Shown: positions 33,946 through 45,490 of the stretch, piece by piece
How positions within the stretch are numbered: the first letter of the stretch is position 1
Layout of the letters: each line of letters starts with the position of its first letter
Assembly (NCBI GenBank): GCA_032622095.1
Contig: CP136064.1
Span: 248,839,827-248,903,826, forward strand
Direction: 5' to 3'
DNA length: 64,000 bases
From: Siphonodentalium dalli
Lineage: Eukaryota; Mollusca; Scaphopoda; Gadilida; Siphonodentaliidae
Program-made: the position numbers and the translations under genes
The notes under the pieces: model-generated
The model's database searches: none
Told to the model about the DNA's origin: nothing
What the model saw: only the letters and a program-made list of their open reading frames with translations

Positions 33946-33990
33946 ACAAATACACAACTACTCTGTATCCACCAACAAGACCAACAACAA
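33946..33990 (+). CDS. Linker 5a: micro-exon (15 aa)
   Basis: A 45-nt phase-1 exon between TTTTATGATTTTCAG and GTAAGT, a near-consensus donor. It encodes KYTTLYPPTRPTT with split codons at each end (D at the VWA-4 join, K at the linker 5b join). The composition (Thr, Pro, Tyr, Arg) matches the other linkers. Support is splice signals plus phase; the exon is too short for homology evidence. Confidence 0.62.
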
Positions 33991-35189
33991 GTAAGTTATA
34001 TATGTGTTTATAGGTCCACTTTACATTGAGTCCAATTGCAGTATTAAGTTTTAACTATTTATGAGATTCTAACTGGGTCAGCCCTATTAATAAGATAGGT
34101 GAGAACAAGCTCTTTTAATATATTTTTAACGGATAAGGCCCATTCGAATCATAAAATTATGTATACATAATTTGTTAAGTAGTATCTTAAAACATACCTA
34201 CGCAGAAAACTCAGAACAAATTCACTGAAATATAGTGCTGATAATACCGGGTATGTGTTTTTCTTAATTCTTATATTTTTTTGATAAATTTGAAATTGAT
34301 ATGTATGTGCTGTTTCAATGTTTTAGTCGGCGGTCACATAAAAATTGCAACTGTAGACCCTGGGAAGGAAATCTAGGGCTGTCGTCGCTATGAAATGTTT
34401 ATGGTACTTCATAATTTTTGTGATTAAAATGGAGCAAAAGCAGAGCATGAAGTCTTTTAATAGTGTCATGTTAAGATAATGCAATATAGGGAGGGAAAAG
34501 ACTAAAAGTCCTTCCCTGTTCAAGCCAAGTGGGGTCAGTGTTAGGAGGGTGAAGATCCAGTGGAACTCGCATGTTTTTCTGATTTGAAGTCCCCATTAAT
34601 ACACACTCTGGGTCGCAATTAGCCTGGGGGCTCCATTACTGTTAGAGATTTCATACTGTCAATGTAATTGGACAGTATGTATTCAGACTAGGTCGCAATT
34701 GATCATCGGCATAGGATTAGTTGATTATTGGTGTTTTCCCTGGAGAAACTCGTTTCTCATTTACCCTTCTTATAATGCAATATAGATTTTCGGACATTCC
34801 GTTTCCGATTCCAGAATTCCGATGGAACTGTGTTCGAAATTTTATAATTTAAGACAAATATGCATATTTCTGGGACATATAATGCTGCTGAAAGGTAGTT
34901 CATTCTACTTGAGCTCTGTACTCGTGAAATATATCTGTGTGCCATCTGCAACTCATTCGATGAAAGATTTTCTATTAATTAAGATGCACGTTGTGTTCTG
35001 TCTAGTTACACAGACCCTACATAAATTTGAATTTAAAAATTGTTTTCGAAATTTTTCACCATAGGCATATTTTGAAATTTCCTGTCTGTCAATTACACAA
35101 ATATATTTTATAAAACTTGAACCGGGACATGCAAATAATAAGTCACATAAATGGCTGCTTATACAAAAGGATTTTCAATTTCAATTTAG
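33991..35189 (+). other. Intron between linker 5a and 5b
   Basis: Non-coding, AT-rich, without any repeat family seen elsewhere in the window. Ends with CAATTTCAATTTAG. Confidence 0.6.
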
Positions 35190-35324
35190 AAAGACCTATC
35201 AGAACACCTCCACCAAGACGAACACCTCCACCAAGACGAACACCTCCACCAAGGAGAACACCGCGGCCAAGAACAGTACCTACAAGACGCACACCTCGAC
35301 CAAGGACTCCATTACCACCAAGTG
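35190..35324 (+). CDS. Linker 5b: Arg/Pro-rich repeat exon (45 aa)
   Basis: Phase-1 exon of 135 nt ending at GTATAG (35325). It encodes RPIRTPPPRRTPPPRRTPPP then RRTPRPRTVPTRRTPRPRTP; the unit RTPPPR (18 nt) repeats three times exactly and then degenerates. The reverse strand reads as a Gly-rich ORF, which is a shadow. Strongly basic, Pro-rich and disordered, it would be a stiff, positively charged spacer before VWA-5, in contrast to the charge-balanced giant linker. Confidence 0.78.
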
Positions 35325-35895
35325 GTATAGAAAGCAACTAATAATCTATCTTTTAGTGATGAATGTTTTCCGAGCTTTAAAAAAGTTCTGATATATGTTG
35401 TCATGCTAACAAAACCTATATTTTAAAATAACCTTTCAAATTCCACTCCGCCCTAAATTGACTTCATGTCTCACACTTTGAGCATTTACGGTGATTTCAA
35501 TAACAGTACATTTGTTGAAATATTTATCGAGAACTATGACTTCTATCGAATTTTTACTCGTATTACATGATAAATGTGAGAGCTTGACTTCAGGAGTTTA
35601 TTAACCCTTTGATGACGGGAGTCCGCTGGTTCAGCATTAAAGATCATGTGCCAGTGCATTCTCTTACATATGCGAGTCACCCACTGGCTTACAAGTTCAA
35701 TATATAAGAGAATGCATTGGCACAGGGTTTTCGCACAATTTCATGGAGCCCCCATCATGGAAGGGTTAATTACATTGTAAGTTATCTTTAAGAAATCAGG
35801 AAATTTTTCAATTTGAGTTGAACAATTATTTATTAGAATTCATCTCTATTTAGAATACATCTCTATGTTCTAATCTATGATTTTTTGTGTTCAAG
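35325..35895 (+). other. Intron between linker 5b and VWA-5
   Basis: AT-rich and non-coding apart from a short family C element at 35601-35768. Ends with TTTTGTGTTCAAG. Confidence 0.6.
35601..35768. mobile_element. Family C MITE, internally deleted
   Basis: TTAACCCTTTGATGACGGGA to CCCATCATGGAAGGGTTAA; one half-core and a fragment of the other remain. Confidence 0.78.
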
Positions 35896-36444
35896 AGAAT
35901 GGCTATGATGTTGTATTGGTACTGGACTCTTCGGTTCCTGATAACATCTTCCAATGGATGGTGAAATTCGCAGAGAATTTCGCTGCAGAAGCAGACCTGA
36001 ATTCAGGGAATTACCGACTGGGTTTGCTCGTTTATAGCACAAATCAGCATATAGAATTCTACCTCGATCAACTGCATGGGAAATCCGAGCATATACATGC
36101 AATTCAGCAAACGAACTTCCACCCTGGTTATAAAAATACGGCCGAGGCCATTAACAAAGTACAAAATCACATGTTCTCTCAGCTCAACGGGGATCGGCCC
36201 GATGCTCAAAACGTCATGATCATGTTATCGGGGGAGGAGCCTAGCGCGAGCATGGTAGCTACAAAGGAGGCCGCAAGAAAATCAAAAGAAGCAGGGTCAT
36301 CACTATTCGTGGTTGGCTTCAACTCGGAAGAAACGGCTGAAATTGATAACATCGTATCTGCTCCAATAGACGATCATCGGTTCGTCGTTAAGGAGTATTC
36401 AGGCGTAAAAGAGGTGCCGCCTAAAATCTTACGACAAATGGCAG
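35896..36444 (+). CDS. VWA-5 domain exon (183 aa)
   Basis: Complete VWA domain in one phase-1 exon. First strand NGYDVVLVLDSSVPDN (metal motif D-S-S-V-P, as in VWA-4), then YRLGLLVYSTNQHIEFYLDQL, GYKNTAEAINKV, GDRPDAQNVMIMLSGEE (third loop without TDG), GSSLFVVGFNSEE, and a final helix ending PPKILRQMA. Acceptor TGTTCAAG at 35895, donor GTAACA at 36445. GC content is visibly higher than in the surrounding introns, as for other VWA exons here. Metal binding is unlikely to be complete. It is followed either by linker 6 at 43257 after a 6.8-kb intron, or possibly by an alternative terminal exon at 36608. Confidence 0.88.
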
Positions 36445-36607
36445 GTAACACTGATGGTTGTTGTTTCTCGGCATGGGCACCTGAGACAATCTGCTGCTAG
36501 ATGGCTTGACAGACCATTAGACTGTGCCACCCTCGGAATGAATCGGCTCGATCGTTGCTCTTCTGTGAATACGAATCGTAGCTCTCTTTTTTTTTGTTGG
36601 TTCACAG

Positions 36608-36684
36608 GTGATGCGAGATTAGTTCTCAAAGCTGCAGACAAAATGCTCAACAAAATCACATCAACAAAAAACAAAAAAAATTGA
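36608..36684 (+). CDS. Possible alternative terminal exon after VWA-5
   Basis: A long pyrimidine tract (TCTCTTTTTTTTTGTTGGTT) and CACAG precede GT-GAT-GCG. In the expected phase this reads GDARLVLKAADKMLNKIT then STKNKKN and a TGA at 36682. Spliced to VWA-5 it would give RQMA-G-DARLVL, a Lys-rich helical tail and an early end. I see no clear AATAAA soon after, and the region is low-complexity (T-rich), so this could be chance. If real, it would make a short isoform lacking the EGF domains. Confidence 0.25.
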
Positions 36685-38041
36685 ACTTTTATGAAAATTT
36701 TTTTTTTTTTTTTTATTTAGGAATATCTTTTATACATTTTGTCTTCAGCTCCCTTATTTATTAGTCATATATCAAATATTGATATGCCATTGCAACATCC
36801 TACATTTGAAATTTGTTTTAATAGCTATCACTTCTCCACAAAATGGTCTTATTTTGACCAGAATTATTGGGTTTATTCGCCCAATTTTAAATCAAAATGA
36901 TGTTGCTTTTTCGTTATTATCAGTATTTGATCATTCTGCTTTTCAGTAGATCACTATCACTCTCATTCAATATCTTTCATTTAGCTTTATATAGAGAATG
37001 AAACAGGTTTCTTTTGCACGTCTTCTCCTTCACTCTCATTTCTTTATAATTGATATGGACTCTCTGTAGCTATGAATGATACTTATCTTCATATTCAATC
37101 TTGTCACTTTCAGGAATACTCACAATATTTTTGTGAACAACAAGGTATAAATTACCTAAAGTGTAATATTTGTTAAGGATGAAAATAACTCATTTTGTCA
37201 ATTGTTGGTGTTTAACTTTATTGTCACTTTAACTGTTCTCTGGATGATATATTTTACTTCTCATCTTTTGGCTATGTTCATATACTCACAAATTTGCCAG
37301 GCATTCTTTTGCAGGTATTTTGCTATAGAAAGCTACAATGCGCCAGAATTCAAATTTAAAAATGCTCATAAAATGCATCTATACGACATCTAACTATACA
37401 TTAGAAGTAAAAACAATGTAGTTCCACTAGTACCGATGCTATCGAAATTTGCCTGTAAATAGCATGCAATATTATCTCATAAGAATGAATCATACAGATA
37501 TTTTAAGGCAATGTGTTAGTAACACCGTTACATGTGGAACTTACAGACAATTTACTTCTCATGTCGTTAGCTTTGGTAAATATGCATTTTAAACGCATGT
37601 TTCCTTTCATATTCTGGCATCATAGGGGTTTCTATGAGGAAATGCCTGCAAAACACACCATGCAAAACAAAATATGAACATACCCTTCGTGCAAGTTTCA
37701 GCTCCTCTTGTTTCTCTAAATTGAGCTGTATTTTCAGGGTCACTCACCTTCATATCTCATAGGAATGTTCCCTTTAGCATGACCCCGAGTTTCCCTTTCA
37801 CTCAAATCTCCAAGTATTTCTCTCGAAACATTTTTATAATTCATTTGTGAATGTATTCATCTACAAACTGGAATGTTTAAAATATGTTCAAAATATTTTT
37901 ACCCCAGAAATGAGATGAAAGCGAACAAATACCGCTTGAAATGTTATGCATTGCCTGAATTTTATACAGTTGCCACAACTTTTAATCTGAAGGATGCATG
38001 GGATCCCTATTCAAAATTTGCTTCACAACCTTTTTAAAGTT

Positions 38042-38368
38042 GTACACTAATCCAACCATTTATGGGACCATCTCCTTTTATAATCAACAGAATATATGCA
38101 ACAAATGAATGAATTTGAGCCACAGATTAGTTCAAAATACACTCATGTGCTCTATGAATGATGCAAACAGCATGGTAATTATAATGAAAATGAGTTTATG
38201 ACTCCAGTCATAAATTTATTTTCATTATAATTACCATATTGTTTGCATCGTTCATGAAGCACATGAGTGTATTTTGTACTAATCTGTGGCTCAAATTCAT
38301 TCAATTGTTGCATATATTCTGTTGAGTATAAAAGGAGATGGTCCCATAAATTGTCAGATTTAGTGTAC
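38042..38368. repeat. Foldback element, 327 bp
   Basis: Ends GTACACTAATCCAACCATTT and TTAGTGTAC; inner arms ATGGGACCATCTCCTTTTAT / GGAGATGGTCCCAT and TGAGCCACAGATTAGT / ACTAATCTGTGGCTCA; centre GACTCCAGTC. Long arms of about 155 bp with small differences; probable MITE. Confidence 0.78.
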
Positions 38369-38924
38369 AGTACCCCTTAAGAGCAGCACATTCTAATTCA
38401 GCCTTTAGATACCTTTTTATGTCTTATTTGATCGGTTTCAGAAAATCGTTCATGAAATAAAAAAATAGCTTGCCTCGAATCTTGATCGCGCTGTTAAATG
38501 GTCAGAGTAACTATATATATATCTAAACAAAATATTTTAATTGGAGATGAGTGTTTTGCTGTGATATCTCTCCTACATAGATATATATCAGCATGGCTTC
38601 AGAATGAGTAGAATGCTTTTTTGTGGTAAATAGTTTAGTCTGCATGCAATCACAAAAATCATTGTTTAATTGCCATATATTTTATGTTTAATGCATTCTC
38701 AACATTATTGTTTACATTGTCAAGGCAGAGAAAAGCTTAAATATCAGAATTGGGATATCTGGGATTTTACATAAGAAGAATGTTTAGCTGAAACAGGTTG
38801 TCAAATAGTCTTCATGTTAAAAAAAATGCAGTCCATGCACTCAGGGTCCCATTTTCTTAGAATATACAAAATTACCATTTCTCCTTTCTGTTATTATACC
38901 CCCATTTAAAAAAAAATTGGGAAT

Positions 38925-39480
38925 ACTGTTTTGCACTTGTCTGTCCATCCATGTGTCTGTATGTCCATCTGTCCGATGTCTGTTCAGGTCATAACTTGAA
39001 CAGTAGTCCTCGGATCTCATTGAAATTTTTTTCACTACTATGAGTACATTCAATAAAGGGTTCAACCATTTGGTTCGGGTTTTCCATTCTAGAGTTATTC
39101 ATTGTTGTTTATGGATGTTTGCCACTATGAGGACATTCAATGGTGTGTTCAATTGTTTTGATTAGGTTTTTCGTTCTATAGTTATTCATCCTTGTTTATC
39201 TGGAAATGTTGGCTTTTTGGGCCATCCGATATCTGTTCAGTAATGCTCGGATCTCAATGAAATTTGGTATGAATGTTCACCACTATGAGGACATTCAATT
39301 GTGTGTTCAATTGTTTTGATTAGTTTTTTCGTTCTATAGTTATTCATCTTTGTTTATATGAAAATGCTGATTTTTGGGTCCATCTGTCTGAGTATATCAG
39401 TCATAGGTTATAGGTATGCCCACACTAGGCGGTATGCCACAAGGGGGTATGCACCGGATGACAGTCCATCTCTTGTTTTA
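38925..39480. repeat. Dispersed intronic repeat with CACTATGAGGACATTCAAT units
   Basis: The motif occurs near 39035 (degenerate), 39120 and 39290, with TTTGGTATGAATGTTCAC and AGTTATTCATCNTTGTTTAT. A related repeat lies at 50930-51420 (GGTATGGATGTTCACTACTA). Similar short repeats are common in mollusc introns; that comparison is from memory. Confidence 0.6.
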
Positions 39481-40954
39481 TTGACAGAAGTGTTAATAAT
39501 GGAATAACTTCTCAACTTACTGAAAAAAGCAGTCACACAGTATGTCTATATTCATTAATTAACTTCTAGCAAAGTTGTTACGTCCTGTTGAAATTTTGTC
39601 GGAAATTGTATTAGCTAACCAAAGCTTTAAGGTAGATACTATGTGTTCCAGTTGTACATATTGGAGTTTTTCTTCACCCTGTTAATGTAAAAATAAATTG
39701 CCCAAATATTATATATCCCTTCTATATCGCTTTATATTTAGAAAGATTTTTAACAACCTTATTAAAACCAGTATTAAGATATTTTTTTCAATTTTATTTA
39801 GTGCAAATTCTTTTTTCTTTTTAACATAAATGAGATCCAAATTATATTTTAAAAAATGGCGTGTTTATTTCATGGAATCAAAGAATTATATCAGAGCAGA
39901 GAAATAGTGATTCTTATCTAAATTTATGTTCTCAAATTCATATTGAGAAACACCTCTGTTAGAATTTTCATAGATTCATTATTTAGTCGAGATAAACCTG
40001 GCAACGATCTTAATATAAAGCCTGTTTTCACTATAATTTATCGTTTTAAAAGTAGTTTTAATTTTATTGTTGTAATTAATTTTTTTCATGGAATTCTAAT
40101 TGTAGTGCAATGAAAATTTAGTAAAACAGAATTCATTTGAAGAAATTGCTTGTGTGTGATTGAGATTTAATGGATGAATGTGTCACAACTTATCTTCATC
40201 TGATCTGAATCTGCACTTCTATAAACATGACACTTCTTGTTAAATATTTTCCAGTCCAATCTTATCTCCTCTGATCTGCAGTTGTCATTATTAGAGAACT
40301 TTACTCCTCTGCCATGTCAGAATTATTTTACAAATTAAGATCGTACACAATTATGTATGGAATGTGCAAAAAGTGAAATGTAGAGGACAAGTTTTTACTT
40401 TTTCTACAAATTATTATGAATTTGATAATGCATTGATTCTTGTTCATATACTCATTAACCTCTGTTAATGTTTCTGAAATATAATAATATTTCCTAACTG
40501 CCATTTTCTATGTCAGAATAATAAAATAACATTTAGTAATAGCCCATAGCCCATTTCTTTAAACTGCATGGTAAAATTCTCAACTGAATTGAAAAATCAG
40601 TTTGAGTTATGTTTTTTTTGTTGAAACAACCATATAGAACTTGAGCTTGTAGACTTACGTTTGTAACTGTATAGTTGGAAAAATGGCAATTCTTAAATCA
40701 CGGCTGCAGTGACTTTGATTTAGATCATTGTCAATTCATAAGTATCAGTAGAGTAAATATTTCATATCTTATGTGCTATGCATGAGCTTAATTTCCAAGT
40801 TACAAGTTACCTGCAAAAGTCTACAAGGTAAATCCCTATGCTAACCTTTAGCACCCACACGAGTGAACATGCTCAATCCTGCATTTTGTTTATTTATATT
40901 TAGTGTAGGCCATTAAAAATAAATACCTATGTTCTCAGGATATTACTGCTCAGT

Positions 40955-41172
40955 TACAGTAATGCTCTAAATAATCGACTCCTTAAACACAGCAGAATTA
41001 TGGGTAAACTTTTCAGGATTTAGTCGGAAATATGGCTTGTTTAAATTCATCGGAAAGCTCTCTATGAGAGCTTTCCGATGAATGGCAACAAGCCATATTT
41101 TCGACTAAATCCTGAAAAGTTACCCATAATTCTGCTGTGGCTAAGGAGTCGATTATTTAAGGCATTACTGTA
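40955..41172. mobile_element. FB foldback MITE copy 11
   Basis: TACAGTAATGCTCTAAATAA to TTTAAGGCATTACTGTA, nearly complete, centre GCTCTCTATGAGAGC. Confidence 0.87.
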
Positions 41173-41212
41173 TTTAATTTTTTCCAAGAATTATAGAAAG
41201 TAAGGGATGTAT

Positions 41213-41370
41213 AAAATAGAGGACTACAACTCGTCCCCAGTTTGTAGCAAAATCTACAAAACGAGTAAAAGAAGTTACTGGACAGAGTCTTTGGCGAGGT
41301 CCAGGCCTAATTTAGTGGACGAGTTTTGTAAATTTTGCTAAAAACTGGGGACTAGTTGTAGATTCTATTT
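41213..41370. repeat. Inverted repeat, 158 bp
   Basis: Arms AAAATAGAGGACTACAACTC and GACTAGTTGTAGATTCTATT; second pair CCCCAGTTTGTAGCAAAAT / ATTTTGCTAAAAACTGGGG. Probable MITE. Confidence 0.7.
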
Positions 41371-41835
41371 ATTACTTGATCCAAAACCTCCTTAAAACAT
41401 ACTTAAATCAATAAATTGGATGTAAAAGTAACATTGGCTTCTATAAGGCATGTCATGGCATTTCACATAACTATGCTTTGTTTGCCCACAAAGAAATAGT
41501 CCCAGATAAACAAGACTCTTTGACATATTTAATGACGTAAATTTCATGAAATAAGTTTTCAAACAATATCAATATCAGTTAGTCACTGATTCTTCTTCAT
41601 CCCTTGTCTGTATGTAAACAGACAACAAACCGGAAGTCAAAGGTCACCTTTGCACAACAATAATACATTTGCGTACACCTGGCACTATTTCATGTTATAC
41701 AATAACTGTTGTATATCATTATTATAAAATGGGTTCAGTCAATGGAATACGGGTCAGATCCTGTAATAAATAAATTTATGGAATAAAGTCTTCCAATTTT
41801 TCAAGAAATATACACAATCTATTCCTTGATTTCTG

Positions 41836-42096
41836 TTAACTCTTTCATGACTGGAGCTTCCTGAAATTTGCGAAAACCATGTGCCAATGCATTATCTTAT
41901 ATATGCGAGTCTCCCATGGGAGCCTCGCATATATAGAGAATACATTGGTCTAACCATATTTACCCTTTACCTTATAAGCCAGTGCATTCTCTTATATATG
42001 CGAGGTTCCTTATGGGAGACTCACATATATAAGAGAATGCACTGGCACATGATCTTTAATGCTGCACCAGTGAAGCTCCCATCATGAAAGGGTTAA
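41836..42096. mobile_element. Family C TTAA-flanked MITE
   Basis: TTAACTCTTTCATGACTGGA to TCCCATCATGAAAGGGTTAA with two cores. Confidence 0.83.
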
Positions 42097-42121
42097 CCAG
42101 TACATCTTTACAGAAATCTGT

Positions 42122-42336
42122 TTAACCCTTTCAGTGCCAAGTCCGATTTTTGTATCAACCCATATTTCCTTGATCATTTTTCAAATTTATTGATTATAAT
42201 AATGTGATACATTGATGGAAAGAGCTCTTAGAGCTCTTTCCATCAATGTATCACATTATTATAATCAATAAATTTGAAAAATGATCAAGGAAATATGGGT
42301 TGATACAAAAATCGGACTTGGCACTGAAAGGGTTCA
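42122..42336. mobile_element. Family A ends on a perfect foldback without the core
   Basis: Ends TTAACCCTTTCAGTGCCAAG and CTTGGCACTGAAAGGGTTCA, continuing CCGATTTTTGTATCAACCCA as in family A. The interior is replaced by an unrelated palindrome (CCTTGATCATTTTTCAAATT, centre GAGCTCTTAGAGCTC). The whole 215 bp is almost a perfect inverted repeat. Confidence 0.85.
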
Positions 42337-42376
42337 ATTTCTAATTTTGGATATATTAGAAATTGAGTTTTGTACT

Positions 42377-42624
42377 TTAACCCTTTCATGATGGGAGCTG
42401 CGCTGGTGCAGCATTAAAGATAATGTGCCAGTGCATCCTCTTATATGTGTGAGTCTCCAACAGGGAGCCTTGGATATATAAGATAATCACTGGTGTACAA
42501 GGTCAAGGTTAATATTGTTATGCCAAAGTATTCTCTAATATATGTGAGACTTGCATATATAAGAGAATGCATTGGCACAGGGTTTTCGCAACATTTCAGG
42601 AAGCTCCTGATATGGAAGGATTAA
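42377..42624. mobile_element. Family C TTAA-flanked MITE, diverged
   Basis: TTAACCCTTTCATGATGGGA to CTGATATGGAAGGATTAA; cores diverged and one partly deleted. Confidence 0.8.
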
Positions 42625-43256
42625 AAATTTCGGGATAAATTTATAAATCTCTTTGGATGAGGTGAGAGGTACCTGAGAACATAGAATTATTATCTAGTTG
42701 GCCTTGACACTATTATTGCCTTCTGTCTTGATTTCTCACACTTTATGAACCTCACTCACTCTAACTCTGAATGTTCAAAGCACTTACTCACATGTTTTCT
42801 ATATCTGACAATGTTATGGACCTCGGCTTTTGATGGTTCCATATCTGTGTTTCTGACTTGTTTTTCCTGAATTTTTCAAATCTGGTAAATCTTTTCTTTC
42901 TGGATGTTTTTCCCTCTATATGGATAACCTTTGCCTGTTCAATGTTGTGACTGACTGTATTGAGAAAATGTGCCTATTTAACCATTTTTTCTAAAAAATA
43001 ACCCTCAATTCATCTCATCAAATTCACCAAAGATTAAAGAGAACCAAGTACTATTATATAGGTTGTTAATCAGAGAACCAAGTACTATTATATAGGTTGT
43101 TAATCAGATAACATTTTCTTTATTTTCTTACCCAGGTGGAGAAAAAAAGAGATCAATTATTATATTATTCATTTTATATTTTCATTCACAGTTCTATAGA
43201 TTAATAATAGGCTGTAGAATGGTAATATAAAATGCATTTATCATTTAACTTTTCAG

Positions 43257-43295
43257 TTACTACACCTAGACCAACGAGACCACCTCGCACAGGAC
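43257..43295 (+). CDS. Linker 6: micro-exon (13 aa)
   Basis: A 39-nt phase-1 exon between TTAACTTTTCAG and GTAAGT. It encodes TTPRPTRPPRTG, and its flanking split codons give V with VWA-5 and P with VWA-6 (joined reading VTTPRPTRPPRTGPCGGQAD). Its similarity to linker 5b (TPRPR) and the consensus splice sites support it. It is the last linker and the shortest. Confidence 0.65.
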
Positions 43296-43639
43296 GTAAG
43301 TAGTGTTTTTTTTTCTCACAAACTTTGAAACTTTACTTTAGACCACACAAAGTTAATTTCCCACTTCTGAGGCCAGAAAACATGTTGAAAAGCATATGTG
43401 CGTGTGATTTTTATTTTTCATTTATGAGGTATACGTCAACGAAGCATTCTGCCTCTACTTTGGCTACTCTGGTTCTAATTTCAGTTAATCATGGCCAATA
43501 TTTCCCTACAGATGTCCGTAAAACATTCGTTGATAGGTTCTGTGTTATATATTTCATCCAAAATCACCCAGCCAAGTGTCACTGACACATTTTCAAGTCA
43601 AGTTTAAGCTGTTGCCAGGGTTGGCATCCATCGTCGGTC

Positions 43640-44240
43640 TGTCCATCAACAATTTCCATTAGCACACCCTACAGGTCACATCTGTCATCCGATCAATACA
43701 AAACTTCATATGGATCTTCGAGGTGACCTCTAGATGGGGTCATCAATATTTTCCGAAATTCGTTAAAAAAACATGGCCACCAGCAGCCATCTTGGATTTC
43801 AAATTTGAATCCATCGGCACAGCCTTATTATTGGAGAATTGTTTTGAAAATTCTTGATTGGAGCTGTCAAATTAAAAAAAATTCGATTCAAAACATGGTC
43901 GTCTGCAGCCACCTTGGATATTACTCATTGTATGACTAAATCCTTTGGCACACCCTGCAGACCACATCCCTCATCCAATCATCACCAAACTTCATATGGA
44001 TCTTTTGGGTGACCACTAGATGGGAACCATCATTTTTTTCCATTGAAAAACATGGCCATCTTGGATTTGACTCTTTGTGTGTCTAAAGCCTTTGGCACAC
44101 CCAACAGATGACATCTATTGTTCGATCAGCGCTAATTAATAAACTTCACATGGTTATTCGGGATAACCAATAGATGGGCGTCATCAATCTTTTCCAAATT
44201 TCATTGAAAACTTGGTCACTGGAAGTCATCTTGGATTATA
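43640..44240. repeat. Imperfect tandem repeat of about 200 bp (three units)
   Basis: Units share AATACAAAACTTCATATGGA (and variants), TAGATGGGNNTCATCA, and GCCATCTTGGATT. Probably part of a dispersed intronic repeat; no coding capacity. Confidence 0.6.
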
Positions 44241-44264
44241 CTCTTTGCATAACTAAATCCTTAA

Positions 44265-44460
44265 TTAATGGTTGAACATCACAAACTTCCACTGGGGAAC
44301 TTCAATCTGATCCTAGATCTCCCATAGCAGTTGAGGCTTAAGCAGAATGAGGTTCCCAGAGGGTGAATTTGGCGACACTGTCTGGGATAGTGTCACTAAA
44401 TTCACCCTCTGGGGACCTCATTCTGCATATGACAGACACACTATTTTATATTAAGGCTTG
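44265..44460. mobile_element. Family G element, right part
   Basis: AACTTCCACTGGGGAACTTC, CTCCCATAGCAGTTGAGGCT, a foldback around GTCTGGGATAGTGTC, then ACAGACACACTATTTTA and AAGGCTTG. Confidence 0.72.
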
Positions 44461-44824
44461 TTTATTTGCATCTAATCTAAATTATAATGAAAGTTTTTCC
44501 TCTCTCCAGAATGCAAATTCACTGATTGCTCTAGAGAGGCTAACTTTTGTTTTTACGGGAAGTTTTCATCTCACTGGAAGTTGTCTGGAGTGGCTAACTT
44601 TTGATTTCACGGCAATTTATTGTTGATAGGTGAAAAAAATTTAATGGAAACTGTGCCATAGCTATGCACATGCATTATTAACATCATCAGTGTAGTTTTG
44701 CACAATAAAATGCAGTCATTATACTCTATATTTATATATATATATAGACTGCATGCTCATTGTAGAACATGCATTTCATGCCTGCTGTCTGCTTACTTAT
44801 ATGTTATCTGTACATACCTACGAT

Positions 44825-44875
44825 TTAACCCTTTCATGATGGGAGCTGTGCAAGTGCAGCATTAAAAATCCTGCA
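44825..44875. mobile_element. Family C MITE fragment (left end only)
   Basis: TTAACCCTTTCATGATGGGA and AAGTGCAGCATTAAAAATCC, then unrelated sequence; the rest is deleted. Confidence 0.65.
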
Positions 44876-44987
44876 ACTAATTTAAAATTAATTTTTATGA
44901 GATTTTGAGATGCTGGGTGACTTTTTGCACATTTTGGAGATCCTAGGTGTCTTTGCTTGCAACAATGCGACTATGACCTATTCAGCA

Positions 44988-45320
44988 TTAATAGCAGGGA
45001 CTATCCATTAATATCATGGGCTATCCATTAATATCATGGGCTATCCATTAATATCATGGGCTATCCATTAATAGCAGGGGCTATCCATTAATAACAGGCT
45101 ATCCATTAATAGCAGGGGCTATCCATTAATAACAGGGGCTATCCATTAATAGCAGGGGCTATCCATTAATAACAGGGGCTATCCATTAATATCAGGGGCT
45201 ATCCATTAATATCAGGGGATATCCATTAATATCAGGGGCTATCCATTAATATCAGGGGATATCCATTAATAGCAGGGGATATCCATTAATAGCAGGGGAT
45301 ATCCATTAATAGCAGGGGCT
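44988..45320. repeat. 20-bp minisatellite (about 16 units)
   Basis: Unit CTATCCATTAATAGCAGGGG, with variants ATATCATGGG, ATAACAGGGG and GGATATCC. The period is 20, so it is not coding. Confidence 0.93.
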
Positions 45321-45490
45321 TTTAAAATTAACGTCCATGAATATACATCCATCTGTTCATCCCAGATGATTCAAGATGACATCTTGAGTAATAATTGATG
45401 AAATAAAATATTTGGCATATGATCTTATTGTTTAGGGACACAGGTCAAGTTTGGAAATGAGCTGATTTCAAATTAGAGTCACTATAACAG

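Larger units (their letters stand above)
36685..43256 (+). other. Long intron between VWA-5 and linker 6
   Basis: Non-coding, 6.6 kb. Elements: 327-bp inverted repeat (38042-38368), dispersed CACTATGAGGACATTCAAT repeat (38925-39480), FB (40955-41172), inverted repeat (41213-41370), family C (41836-42096), family A foldback (42122-42336), family C (42377-42624), a 38-bp tandem duplication near 43035-43108. The stretches 36685-38041 and 39481-40954 are AT-rich with nothing recognisable. Confidence 0.65.

Noticed and set aside
34757..35064. ORFs of 64-80 aa in the intron before linker 5b
   Set aside because: No domain, no repeat and no phase-consistent splice sites; random open frames of this length are expected.
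43325..43585. 86-aa ORF after linker 6
   Set aside because: It starts after the donor GTAAGT, is low in conserved features and has no matching acceptor in phase.
44988..45320. Evenly spaced repeats that might suggest a CRISPR array
   Set aside because: Unit of 20 bp without unique spacers in a eukaryotic intron; it is a simple minisatellite.
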